Both the position numbers and the translations under genes were made by a program. Below are positions 19,270 to 28,677 of a DNA stretch of 64,000 bases, one piece after another. Origin of the DNA: Actinacidiphila alni (lineage in GTDB: Bacteria > Actinomycetota > Actinomycetes > Streptomycetales > Streptomycetaceae); the NCBI RefSeq assembly GCF_900112845.1, contig NZ_FONG01000032.1, positions 1 to 64,000 on the forward strand. The letters run 5' to 3'. Under the pieces are notes generated by a model. It did no database searches and was not told where the DNA came from. It saw only the letters and a program-made list of their open reading frames with translations. Each line of letters opens with the position of its first letter. The first letter of the stretch is position 1.

Positions 19270-19965
19270 TCAGCGGTCGGCGCCGGGGGCGACCAGGCCC
19301 GACTCGTAGGCGGCGATGACCAGTTGGGCGCGGTCGCGGGCGCCGAGCTTGCCCATGATGCGGCTCACATGGGTCTTGGCGGTGAGCGGGCTCAGGCCCA
19401 GCGCCTCGCCGGTCTCGGCGTTGTTCAGGCCGCGCGCGACCAGGGTGAGCACCTCGCGCTCGCGGTCCGACAGGCCGCCGAGCGAGGCCGGGGCGGGCGC
19501 GCTGACCAGCGGCCGGTCCGGCAGCCGCAGCACCCGGGCGATCAGCCGGGCGGTGGGTCCCGGCGACAGCAGCGAGTCGCCGGCCGCGACCGTACGGATC
19601 GCGTCCAGCAGTTCGGCGGGCCTGGTGTCCTTGACCAGGAAGCCGGAGGCGCCCGCGCGCAGCGCCGACACCACGTGCTGGTCGTCGTCGTACGTGGTCA
19701 GCACGAGGATCCGCACCCCCGCCAGGTCGTCGTCCGCCGCGATCCGCCGGGTGGCCTCGATGCCGTCCAGCTCCGGCATCCGGATGTCCATCACGACGAC
19801 GTCGGCGCGGGCGGCGCGCGCCATGTCGACCGCCTCCAGGCCGTTGGCGGCCTGGCCGACCACCTCCATGTCGCGGGCGGACTCCACCAGCATCGCGAAC
19901 GCGGCGCGCACCAGCGTCTGGTCGTCGGCGAGCAGCACCCGGATCGGCGCGGGCGGCGAGGTCAT
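19270..19965 (-). CDS. NarL/LuxR-family response regulator
   Basis: A 231-residue two-domain regulator. The receiver domain (residues 8-125) has the acidic pair Asp14-Asp15, phospho-acceptor Asp60 in VVVMDIRMPELDG, a Thr in LVLTTYD and Lys in FLVKDTRP. The LuxR-type HTH (residues 165-225) reads LSDREREVLTLVARGLNNAETGEALGLSPLTAKTHVSRIMGKLGARDRAQLVI. Its start overlaps the stop of the histidine kinase gene (ATGA), a strong sign of a cognate pair. The targets are unknown; autoregulation through the repeats at 21391-21435 is likely. Confidence 0.9.
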   Translation of the reverse strand: MTSPPAPIRVLLADDQTLVRAAFAMLVESARDMEVVGQAANGLEAVDMARAARADVVVMDIRMPELDGIEATRRIAADDDLAGVRILVLTTYDDDQHVVSALRAGASGFLVKDTRPAELLDAIRTVAAGDSLLSPGPTARLIARVLRLPDRPLVSAPAPASLGGLSDREREVLTLVARGLNNAETGEALGLSPLTAKTHVSRIMGKLGARDRAQLVIAAYESGLVAPGADR

Positions 19966-21179
19966 CGGTGGTCTCCCTGGCTGTCGACGGTGAACGGCAG
20001 TACGGCGCCGACCGCGAAGCCCGTACGGCCCGGCCGCGGCCCCGCGGTGAGGGTGCCGCCGACGCTGCGGGCCCGCTCCCGCATGCCGACGATGCCGAAG
20101 CCCTCCGGGCGGCCCGTGCTGTCGTCGCCCGGCCCGTCGTCCTCGATCAGCAGCCGCAGCCCGTCGGGGCCGCGCTCCACCCGCACCGTGATCAGCGGGC
20201 TGGGCACCCCGGAGTGCCGCATGGCGTTGGTCAGCGACTCCTGGACGATACGGAAGGCCGCCGCGCCCACCGCGGGCGGCACCGGGTCGGCGCCGTCCGG
20301 CACGTCCAGTTCGACCCGGGCCCCGGCGGCCTCCGCGGCCGTCGCCAGCGCCGGTATCCCGGCCAGGTCCGGCAGCGGGCCGTCGCCGTCGGCCCGCAGC
20401 ACCCGCAGCGTGGTGCGCAGTTCGGCGCGGGCCTCGCGGCAGGTGTCGGCGATCGTGTCGAGGGCCGCGGCCACCGCCGTACGGTCGAGCCGGTCGGGGT
20501 CGGCGACCAGGATGTGCGCGGCCACCGAGGTCTGCACACCGATCAGGGTGATGCTGTGCGCGAGCAGGTCGTGCAGGTCGCGGGCGATCCGCAGCCGCTC
20601 CTCCGCGACCCGGCGGGCCGCCTCCTCCTCGCGGGTGCGCTCGGCTCTTTCGGCACGGCCGACGATGGCCGCGACGTAATTGCGGTGCATCCGCACCACC
20701 TCGCCGGCCACCGCGACCGCCACGATCCAGCCCGCGCTCTTGAGCAGCTCGGTGCCCGCGTGGGGCGCGCTGATCGTCGACATGATCGCCGCCATCAGCG
20801 CGATGACGCTCGGCAGCAGCAGGAACGTACGCAGCGGGGGGCCCGCGACGGCCAGGGCGTACAGCGCGACCATGCTCGACGGGATCGGCGCCACCTGCAA
20901 ATTCTCCAGGTAGTGGTACGGCGCCACCGCCGCGAGCATGCCGAGCATGCACCACAGCGGGGAGCGGCGCCGCCACACCAGGACGGCGGCGCTCGCGACC
21001 AGCAGCGTCCAGCCCAGCAGGTCGGGACGGGCGCTGCCCTGCTCCTCCGGCAGGCAGCACGCGAGCAGTGCTTCCACGAGGAAGACCAGGGCGGCGAAGG
21101 CGATGTCCACCGGGGCGATGCGCGGCACCGGCACCGCGGGGACGCGGGGGGCGCGCAGCAGATCCATGGTGAGGGCCAC
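19962..21179 (-). CDS. DesK-type sensor histidine kinase
   Basis: A 405-residue membrane kinase. About five to six hydrophobic helices fill residues 20-165 (for example DIAFAALVFLVEALLACCLP and SPLWCMLGMLAAVAPYHYL) with almost no outside domain, so it probably senses a membrane-embedded signal. The HisKA_3 dimerisation helix reads RIARDLHDLLAHSITLIGVQ with phospho-His203; the HATPase domain follows with LRLLIEDDGPGDD and GFGIVGMRERARSVGG. GTG at 21179 has GAGGA 9 bases upstream. It forms an operon with the response regulator. Confidence 0.9.
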   Translation of the reverse strand: MALTMDLLRAPRVPAVPVPRIAPVDIAFAALVFLVEALLACCLPEEQGSARPDLLGWTLLVASAAVLVWRRRSPLWCMLGMLAAVAPYHYLENLQVAPIPSSMVALYALAVAGPPLRTFLLLPSVIALMAAIMSTISAPHAGTELLKSAGWIVAVAVAGEVVRMHRNYVAAIVGRAERAERTREEEAARRVAEERLRIARDLHDLLAHSITLIGVQTSVAAHILVADPDRLDRTAVAAALDTIADTCREARAELRTTLRVLRADGDGPLPDLAGIPALATAAEAAGARVELDVPDGADPVPPAVGAAAFRIVQESLTNAMRHSGVPSPLITVRVERGPDGLRLLIEDDGPGDDSTGRPEGFGIVGMRERARSVGGTLTAGPRPGRTGFAVGAVLPFTVDSQGDHR

Positions 21180-21501
21180 GGAACCATCCTCGCGGATGCG
21201 GGGTGGGCTCAGATAGGTCACCGTGCGGTGGGCCTGAGGGTCTTCAGGGGTACCGCTCTGATGCGGGGTACCGCCCACGGGCGGTCGGCGCTCACCATCG
21301 CTCCTCCGGAAGTGGCCGAGGCTTTCTTCTGCCTCCCACCCTCTCGCCCGGGGCGCCCTTCCCTCGTCCCGCTCCGGGCCGACCCGAGGGCTACTCCCCC
21401 GGACGCACCGCCCTTCACCTACTCCCCCGGGAGTACGGCGCCCCTGACGAACCGCACTCCGCGAGGAGAAAGGGCACCCATTTCCGTAAGCGGACCGCAG
21501 G
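21180..21501. other. Intergenic region upstream of the two-component operon
   Basis: 322 bases with no convincing gene. It separates the histidine kinase start from the end of the TerB-type gene on the same strand. It contains the repeats listed separately at 21391-21435. No clear terminator for the upstream gene is seen. Confidence 0.5.
21391..21435. promoter_or_regulatory. Direct and inverted repeats, candidate response-regulator site
   Basis: CTACTCCCCCGG occurs at 21391-21402 and again at 21419-21430, 28 bases apart. The second copy is part of a palindrome, TACTCCC-CC-GGGAGTA (21420-21435). They lie about 210-255 bases before the histidine kinase start. NarL-type regulators bind such repeated half-sites, so autoregulation is plausible. 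Confidence 0.45.
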
Positions 21502-22209
21502 TCAGGCGGCGGCGCCCTCCAGGAGGCGGTCGATGTCGGTGAGGGTCAGGGAGAGGCAGCGGCCGACGGCCTCGAGGACTTCCCGCTCGGCGGGGAGATA
21601 GGGACCGTCGGCGAGGGCGATATGGGCGCCCTGGAGGAGGATGCGCTCGCGGCCGAGCGGGTCGAGATGGTCGGCGAGGGGTTCGAGCGCCTCGTGCAGC
21701 TCGATCGAGAGCCAGCTGCCGCACCCGTCCACCTCGTCGGCGAAGGAGTCGGGCCCGAGCGAGGACCCGGCCCCGGGCCCGGCATAGCGGCCCTCGTCGG
21801 CGACGATCGCCGCGAGCAGCCCGAGCAACTGGTCCTCGGTGCAGTCGGAGAAGCCGGCCGAACGCACCGCGCCGACGGCGGCCTCACGGGCGGGCCGGCC
21901 GGTGGCACCGCCCGCGGTGAGCACGGCGAGCGCGATGGTGTGCACGGCGTCCCGCAGCATCGCGGAGAAACGGGTGGTGGTGGGCCGCAGCAGCACGTCG
22001 GAGGCGTACTGCTCGTGGCAGGCGGTGCACTCGATGACGGTGCCGGCCGGCCCGCGCCGCAGCACCGGCACATTGAGCACGGTCAGCCTGCGGGTGCCGG
22101 TTCTGCGGTGGTAGGCGCGGTCGCCGCCGCACTCGGGGCAGAAGAACTCACCGTCGTCCTCGGTGTGCCACGCCGTGCGCACACCCCAGATACACAGCCT
22201 CAGCTTCAT
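21502..22209 (-). CDS. Zinc-ribbon and TerB-like domain protein
   Basis: A 235-residue cytosolic protein. Residues 1-75 hold a four-Cys zinc ribbon, FFCPECGGDRAY and IECTACHEQY, which frames a beta-rich segment (RRLTVLNVPVLRR). Residues 85-235 are helical and resemble the TerB/tellurite-resistance fold, with the characteristic late segment ALADGPYLPAEREVLEAVGRCLSLT. TerB-like proteins bind metal at acidic sites, and ADG..L is typical of them. Start ATG 22209 has GGAGGG 9 bases upstream; GTG 22212 is possible. The function in actinobacteria is unknown and a role in tellurite resistance should not be assumed. Confidence 0.72.
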   Translation of the reverse strand: MKLRLCIWGVRTAWHTEDDGEFFCPECGGDRAYHRRTGTRRLTVLNVPVLRRGPAGTVIECTACHEQYASDVLLRPTTTRFSAMLRDAVHTIALAVLTAGGATGRPAREAAVGAVRSAGFSDCTEDQLLGLLAAIVADEGRYAGPGAGSSLGPDSFADEVDGCGSWLSIELHEALEPLADHLDPLGRERILLQGAHIALADGPYLPAEREVLEAVGRCLSLTLTDIDRLLEGAAA

Positions 22210-22373
22210 CACGCTGCACCCTCCGGCCGTTCGGCAACGCTGCCGCCCTGCCGTGATGTTAGCCACACTGGGCCGTCGCAGTCAGTACCGCGTAAGGGGG
22301 CAATTGCCGCACGAACGGGGCCGGAGCCCCCGTACCCCCGGAAGGGGCGCGGGGAACTCCGGCCGGAAAGGCG

Positions 22374-24326
<1,953 letters not shown>

Positions 24327-24403
24327 TCAGTATGCAAGATGGGTGGTTCCGTCCACTCAAAGCATGATCCTTCCCTCCTTTTCGTCAATCGTCGTCGCAA
24401 CCG

Positions 24404-24432
24404 GTGACAGTGCCTGTGGCGCGTGCCACATT
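24404..24432 (+). promoter_or_regulatory. Promoter of the M4 protease gene with a central palindrome
   Basis: GTGACA (24404-24409) and CACATT (24427-24432), 17 bases apart, predict a transcript starting at the ATG at 24439, that is a leaderless mRNA. The perfect inverted repeat TGTGGC-GCGT-GCCACA (24415-24430) fills the space between the two boxes, so a protein bound there would block polymerase. Confidence 0.5.
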
Positions 24433-24438
24433 GCCGCC

Positions 24439-25560
24439 ATGACTGCTGACCGAGCGCCCGCCGTTTTCTGCACGATCGTGCCGCCGCACGTGCTGGACAA
24501 GATGTCCGGATCCGCGGACGCCGGGGTCTCCGGCGCCGCCCGCCGCACCCTGGAACAGGACGCGCTGCAGCGCACCCGGCGCCGGCTGACCACGGTGATC
24601 GGCGCCACCGGGGTGACCGGTGCCGCCGCCTCCGACCGGCCGGTGCGCACGATCCACGACGCGAAGCACCAGGACGCGCTGCCCGGCCGCAAAGTGCGCG
24701 GCGAGGGCGACAAGGCGGCCGAGGACGCGAGCGTCAACCGGGCGTACGACGCGCTCGGCGCGACCTTCGAGACGTATCTCAAGGCGTACGCGCGGCACTC
24801 GATCGACGACGCGGGGCTACCCCTGGTGGCGAGCGTCCACTACCTCCAGGACTACAACAACGCCTTCTGGAACGGTCAGCAGATGGTCTTCGGGGACGGC
24901 GACGGCCGGATCTTCCTGGACTTCACCCTTCCGCTGGACGTGATCGGCCACGAGTTGACGCACGGCGTCACGCAATACAGCGCCAATCTGGACTATTTCG
25001 GGCAGTCGGGGGCGCTCAACGAGTCGGTGTCCGACGTCTTCGGCAGCCTCATCAAGCAGTTCACGCTCGGGCAGAGCGCCGAGCAGGCGGACTGGCTGAT
25101 CGGCGCCGGGCTGCTCGCACCGGGCGTCAACGGGCACGCGCTGCGCTCGATGAAGGCGCCGGGCACCGCCTACGACGACCCGGACCTCGGCACCGACCCG
25201 CAGCCCGGCACGATGGCGGGCTATGTCTCCACCTCGCGCGACAACGGCGGGGTGCACATCAATTCCGGCATCCCGAACCACGCCTTCTACCTGCTGGCCG
25301 CCGAACTGGGCGGCAACGCCTGGGAGCAGGCGGGCCAGATCTGGTACGACACGCTGACCGGCGGCTCCCTGTCGCCGCACGCGCAGTTCGCGGACTTCGC
25401 CGCGGCCACCGCGGCGGCGGCCAAGGCCCGTTACGGTGAGGGCGACCAGTACCGGGCGGTGCTCGCGTCCTGGTCGCAGGTGGGCGTCACCCCGGCGGTG
25501 CCTTCCCCCGACAGTGCCGGGCTGCCGCGTCAGCAGCCCGGCCAGCCCCAGGAGGCGTGA
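24439..25560 (+). CDS. Protealysin-type M4 zinc metalloprotease
   Basis: A 373-residue thermolysin-family protease. The zinc motif is H171-E-L-T-H175 with third ligand Glu195 (NESVSD), and the catalytic His273 lies in GGVHINSGIPNHAFY. There is no signal peptide; instead the short propeptide carries FCTIVPPHVLDKM, which matches the PP-x-x-L-type propeptide of protealysins, and these are thought to act inside the cell or to leave it by unknown means. No ribosome binding site precedes the ATG, consistent with a leaderless mRNA. An emfourin-type inhibitor gene overlaps or abuts its stop, so the pair is co-expressed. Confidence 0.9.
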   Translation: MTADRAPAVFCTIVPPHVLDKMSGSADAGVSGAARRTLEQDALQRTRRRLTTVIGATGVTGAAASDRPVRTIHDAKHQDALPGRKVRGEGDKAAEDASVNRAYDALGATFETYLKAYARHSIDDAGLPLVASVHYLQDYNNAFWNGQQMVFGDGDGRIFLDFTLPLDVIGHELTHGVTQYSANLDYFGQSGALNESVSDVFGSLIKQFTLGQSAEQADWLIGAGLLAPGVNGHALRSMKAPGTAYDDPDLGTDPQPGTMAGYVSTSRDNGGVHINSGIPNHAFYLLAAELGGNAWEQAGQIWYDTLTGGSLSPHAQFADFAAATAAAAKARYGEGDQYRAVLASWSQVGVTPAVPSPDSAGLPRQQPGQPQEA

Positions 25561-25568
25561 CGGAGCCG

Positions 25569-25832
25569 ATGCGTATCGAGGTGGCCCGTTCCGGCGGCTT
25601 CGCGGCGATCGAGCGCCATGCCGCGCTCGACACGGCGGGCCGCCCCGACGCGGACCGCCTCGTCGCCCTCGCCGAGGCGGCCCTGACCGCGGGCCCCGCC
25701 CGCGGCCCGGTCGTCCCCGACGGCTTCACGTACGAGATCACCGCCGACGGCCGCACCGCCCGCTGCGCGGACCCCCATCTGACGGCGGAGCAGCGCGAGT
25801 TGATCCGGACGGTGCTGGGCGAAGGCGCCTGA
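25569..25832 (+). CDS. Emfourin-type protealysin inhibitor
   Basis: An 87-residue protein, MRIEVARSGGFA at its start and VVPDGFTYEITADGR in the middle, matching the small emfourin family, proteins that inhibit protealysin-like M4 proteases and are often encoded directly after them. Start is ATG 25569; GTG 25557, overlapping the protease stop (GTGA), is an alternative. GGAGG lies within the end of the protease gene. It probably keeps the cytosolic protease silent until released. The predicted partner is the protease at 24439-25560. Confidence 0.82.
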   Translation: MRIEVARSGGFAAIERHAALDTAGRPDADRLVALAEAALTAGPARGPVVPDGFTYEITADGRTARCADPHLTAEQRELIRTVLGEGA

Positions 25833-25847
25833 AGGCGGGCAGAGCGC

Positions 25848-25893
25848 GCAAAAGGGGCGGTGCGGCCGGGTGGCCGTACCGCCCCTTTTGCGG
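25848..25893. terminator. Bidirectional terminator, 21-bp stem with A/T tracts
   Basis: Arms 25848-25868 and 25873-25893 pair over 21 positions (one G-T pair) around GGGT. CGCAAAAGGGG on the left and CCCCTTTTGCG on the right give T tracts for both directions. It sits between the convergent inhibitor gene and the transglycosylase gene. Confidence 0.85.
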
Positions 25894-25928
25894 GCGTCCC
25901 GCGTTATCGCTTCAGTGCATGACCGGGG

Positions 25929-26759
25929 TCAGTACGCGGAATTCACGTTGTCCATCGAACCGTAGCGGTCGGCCGCGTAGTTGCAGGCGGCGGTGATGTT
26001 CGCGACCGGGTCGTAGATGTCCCACGAAGTACCGGACACGTGGTAGGTGTTGAACGTCGGGTTGATCACCTGGAGCAGGCCCTTGGAGGGAATGCCGTTC
26101 TGGGCGTTGATGTCCCAGTTGTTGATCGCGCGCGGGTTGCCGCTGGACTCGCGGATGATGTTGCGGTGAATTCCCTCGTAGCTGCCGGGAATTCCCTTGG
26201 CGTGCAGGATGTCGAGGGACTCGCGGATCCAGCCGTCGAGGTTGTTCGGGTACGACTTGGCGACCTTCTTGGGCGCCGCGGCGGCGGCCTTCTTCGGCTC
26301 GGCCTTCTTGGGCGCGGCAATGGCGGCGCGCTTGGTGGAACGGTTGGCCGCGGCCTTCTTCTTCGCGCGGTCGGCGGCCTCGGCCGCGGCCTTCTTCTTC
26401 GCGGCCTCGGCCTTGTCGGCGGCGGCCTTCTTCGCGGCGGCCTGCTTGTCGGCGGCGGCCTTCTTCGCGGCGGCGAGCAGGTCGGTCCTGGCCTGCGCGG
26501 CGTCGCGGATGGACTTCTGCGAGGCGAGACCGGTCTGCGCGTCCAGGTCCTTGACCTGCGCGCCCTTGGAGACGGAGAACCCGGTGGGGTTGCCCGCCGC
26601 GGTCGCCGAGCCGGCCCCCGCGGTCGCTTCCAGTCCGGTGACGGTCAGCACGACAGCGGTGGCGGCAACAGCGCCGACAGCGGTGATCTTGTGCTTCTTC
26701 GGCATCCGGTTGAACGCGGTGAACGTGGGGAACTTCTTCGGGATCGTGGGGAGCTGCAT
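25929..26759 (-). CDS. Secreted SLT-domain transglycosylase
   Basis: A 276-residue exported cell-wall enzyme. A basic start (MPKKHKI, preceded by 18 further residues) and the hydrophobic ITAVGAVAATAVVLTVTGLEATAG form a long signal peptide. Residues 85-165 are Ala/Lys-rich repeats with AAKKAAADK units, predicted helical and TolA-like, probably a wall-spanning stalk. Residues 185-276 form the lytic transglycosylase fold: Glu204 in NIIRESSGNPRAIN is the catalytic acid, and SKGLLQVINPTFNTYH follows. ATG 26759 has AGAGG upstream; ATG 26705 would give a more usual signal peptide. Confidence 0.88.
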   Translation of the reverse strand: MQLPTIPKKFPTFTAFNRMPKKHKITAVGAVAATAVVLTVTGLEATAGAGSATAAGNPTGFSVSKGAQVKDLDAQTGLASQKSIRDAAQARTDLLAAAKKAAADKQAAAKKAAADKAEAAKKKAAAEAADRAKKKAAANRSTKRAAIAAPKKAEPKKAAAAAPKKVAKSYPNNLDGWIRESLDILHAKGIPGSYEGIHRNIIRESSGNPRAINNWDINAQNGIPSKGLLQVINPTFNTYHVSGTSWDIYDPVANITAACNYAADRYGSMDNVNSAY

Positions 26760-26818
26760 TCGGGAATTACCTCTTCCTCCGTAGCGGGACCAGTGAATTG
26801 TTAGAGGCAGGCAATTCG

Positions 26819-26860
26819 GAGGTCAAAGACCTCGTCTACGGATGGCATTCGTAGACGGGG
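26819..26860 (-). promoter_or_regulatory. Two mutually exclusive hairpins before the transglycosylase gene
   Basis: On the minus-strand RNA, GTCTACG (26856-26850) pairs with CGTAGAC (26840-26834), extendable to 11 positions with one C-A mismatch. GAGGTC-TTT-GACCTC (26833-26819) forms a second stem and shares bases 26830-26833 with the extended first stem. Such exclusion is what an RNA switch uses. It does not match the c-di-AMP (ydaO) riboswitch consensus that precedes other streptomycete cell-wall hydrolase genes. Confidence 0.4.
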
Positions 26861-26966
26861 GTACGGAGGAGGGGCCGGGAAGGGCTTTTTCCCGTGAATA
26901 CCGGGACCGCGGCCTACTAAGTGGCTTCGTATGTGACCCACGCCCTATCGAGGGGATCACAAGAGG

Positions 26967-27003
26967 GTGCCCCCTCCCTCACGGCGCGTGAGAGAGGGGG
27001 CAC
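26967..27003. terminator. Terminator hairpin downstream of the MFS gene
   Basis: Arms 26967-26983 and 26987-27003 pair at 16 of 17 positions (GTGCCCCCTC outermost) around GCG. It lies about 75 bases after the MFS stop on the minus strand. Confidence 0.65.
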
Positions 27004-27075
27004 TTTATGTGGCGAGAATATGTGGCGCCGGTCACTCAAAACCGGGTGAATCGGACGAAGTGACCGGGGCGGTGG

Positions 27076-28533
27076 TCAGTGCGGGCTGGGAGCGGCTTCC
27101 CGGGCCGGTTCCCGCGCGGCGTCCCGGGCCGCCGGCCCGGTCACCGCCCGGGGCTCCTCCCGGCGGGAAGGCCGCAGCGTCGCCACGATCACCAGCGCGC
27201 CGGCCAGCGCGGCGGCGGCGGCGTACAGCGAGATCCGGTCCAGGCCCGAGGCGTAGCCGGCCCGCAGCGAGCCGCCGCCCGCCGCCGTGTCGCGCAGCCG
27301 GGAGGTGAAGACGGCGCCGAAGACCGCGATGCCCAGCGTCATGCCGAGCTGCCGGAAGGTGTTGACGGCCGCGCCCGCCATGCCCGCCCGCTGCGGCGGT
27401 ACGGCCTCGACGGCCGCCGACACCAGCACCGGGGTGGCCAGGCCGACGCCCACGCCCACGATCGCCAGGCCCGCGAAGAGCGCGGACTGACCGGAGGAGG
27501 CGTGCACCGACGCCCACAGCACCGCGCAGCCCACCGCGATCAGCGCCAGACCGCCGCCGATCGGCAGCCGGGGCGCGACGCGGTGCATGTGCCGGCCCGC
27601 GACCGCGGCGACCAGGAAGGACGCCCCGGCCAGCGGCATCAGCGCCAGACCGCCGCGGATCGGGCTGAGGCCGAGCACGTTCTGCAGCCACAGGGAGATG
27701 TAGACCAGGCCGGAGAAGGCCGCCGCCTGGTAGAGCAGGGCGCCGCCGAGCAGGCCGGAGAACCCGGGGCGGCGCAACAGCGCCAGGTCGAGCATCGGGT
27801 GCGCGGACCTGGCCTCGGCGGCCACGAAAGCGACGGCCGCCGCGGCGGCGACCGCGAAGGCGGTCAGCGTCAGCGACTCGGTCCAGCCGTGCTCGCCGCC
27901 GCGGATCAGCGCGTACGTCAGGGCGGCGGCGCCCAGGGTGAAGGTGACGGCGCCCGGCAGGTCCAGCCGCCCGGCACCGCGCTCCCCCTTGGGCAGCACC
28001 TTCAGGGTGAGGGCGACGGCGACGACCGCGACCGGCAGATTGACCAGGAAGATCGCCTCCCAGCCGAAGCCCTGGGTGAGCAGGCCGCCCAGGATGGGCC
28101 CGGCCGCGGCGGCGGCGCCGTTGACCGCGCCCCACACGCCGAAGGCAGTGCCGCGGTCGCGGCCGTGGTAGGTGGCGGACACCAGCGCGGCGGACGTCGC
28201 GAACATCGCGGCGCCGCCGACACCCTGCACGGCCCGCGCGGTGATCAGCGCGGCGGCGTTCGGCGACAGGGCCGCCGCCAGCGAGGCCAGCGCGAAGACG
28301 GTGAGCCCGGCCGCGTAGATCCGCCGGTGCCCGAAGAGGTCGGCGAGCGAGCCCGCCAGCATCAGCAGCGCGGCGAGCGCCAGCGCGTAGATGTCCATCA
28401 CCCATTGCAGGGAGGTGAAGGACGCGTCGAGGTCGGACGCCATGCTCGGCAGGGCGACGTTCACGATGGTGACGTCGACCAGCAGGATGAAGGCGCCCAG
28501 GCAGATCGCCACGAGGGGCAGCCATTTGCGCAT
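27076..28533 (-). CDS. DHA2-family MFS exporter
   Basis: A 485-residue 14-helix exporter. Helix 1 is ILLVDVTIVNVALPSMASDL, motif A is AGSLADLFGHRRIYAAG, and motif C lies in GAVNGAAAAAGPILGGLLTQGFG. The tail of 35 residues is Arg/Glu/Pro-rich and cytosolic. ATG 28533 has GGAG 9 bases upstream. It is divergent from an Lrp/AsnC regulator (28678), with a perfect 10-bp inverted repeat between them. A role in exporting an amino acid, analogue or antibiotic is suggested only by the Lrp neighbour. Confidence 0.86.
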   Translation of the reverse strand: MRKWLPLVAICLGAFILLVDVTIVNVALPSMASDLDASFTSLQWVMDIYALALAALLMLAGSLADLFGHRRIYAAGLTVFALASLAAALSPNAAALITARAVQGVGGAAMFATSAALVSATYHGRDRGTAFGVWGAVNGAAAAAGPILGGLLTQGFGWEAIFLVNLPVAVVAVALTLKVLPKGERGAGRLDLPGAVTFTLGAAALTYALIRGGEHGWTESLTLTAFAVAAAAAVAFVAAEARSAHPMLDLALLRRPGFSGLLGGALLYQAAAFSGLVYISLWLQNVLGLSPIRGGLALMPLAGASFLVAAVAGRHMHRVAPRLPIGGGLALIAVGCAVLWASVHASSGQSALFAGLAIVGVGVGLATPVLVSAAVEAVPPQRAGMAGAAVNTFRQLGMTLGIAVFGAVFTSRLRDTAAGGGSLRAGYASGLDRISLYAAAAALAGALVIVATLRPSRREEPRAVTGPAARDAAREPAREAAPSPH

Positions 28534-28575
28534 GGGACGGGACTCCGTTCGGGAGCGGACCCCGTGGGGCCCGGT

Positions 28576-28606
28576 GGATCGTGGGGCTGAACGTCTCCCA
28601 CGATCC
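28576..28606. promoter_or_regulatory. Inverted repeat in the MFS/Lrp divergent spacer
   Basis: GGATCGTGGG (28576-28585), 11 bases, CCCACGATCC (28597-28606). Perfect 10-bp arms about 45 bases upstream of the exporter start. It is the expected operator for the divergent Lrp-type regulator. Confidence 0.55.
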
Positions 28607-28677
28607 GTGACAGTCGGCTGCGCGCCACAGCCAGCGGGGCTCCGGCGGTGGAATCCGACATCCGTTAGCCTTGGCGG

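Larger units (their letters stand above)
26760..27075. other. Intergenic spacer between the transglycosylase and MFS genes
   Basis: 316 bases. Near the MFS end it holds the terminator hairpin at 26967-27003; near the transglycosylase it holds the two overlapping hairpins at 26819-26860 within what should be its 5' untranslated RNA. I see no short gene. Confidence 0.5.

Noticed and set aside
21218-21418. A 66-residue frame in the two-component operon spacer
   Set aside because: No ribosome binding site, Arg/Gly-rich and no family resemblance; it lies over the repeats.
26760-26966. A c-di-AMP (ydaO) riboswitch before the transglycosylase gene
   Set aside because: The conserved sequence blocks I expect of ydaO RNA are not present; only generic hairpins are. 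It is reported instead as a possible unknown leader structure.
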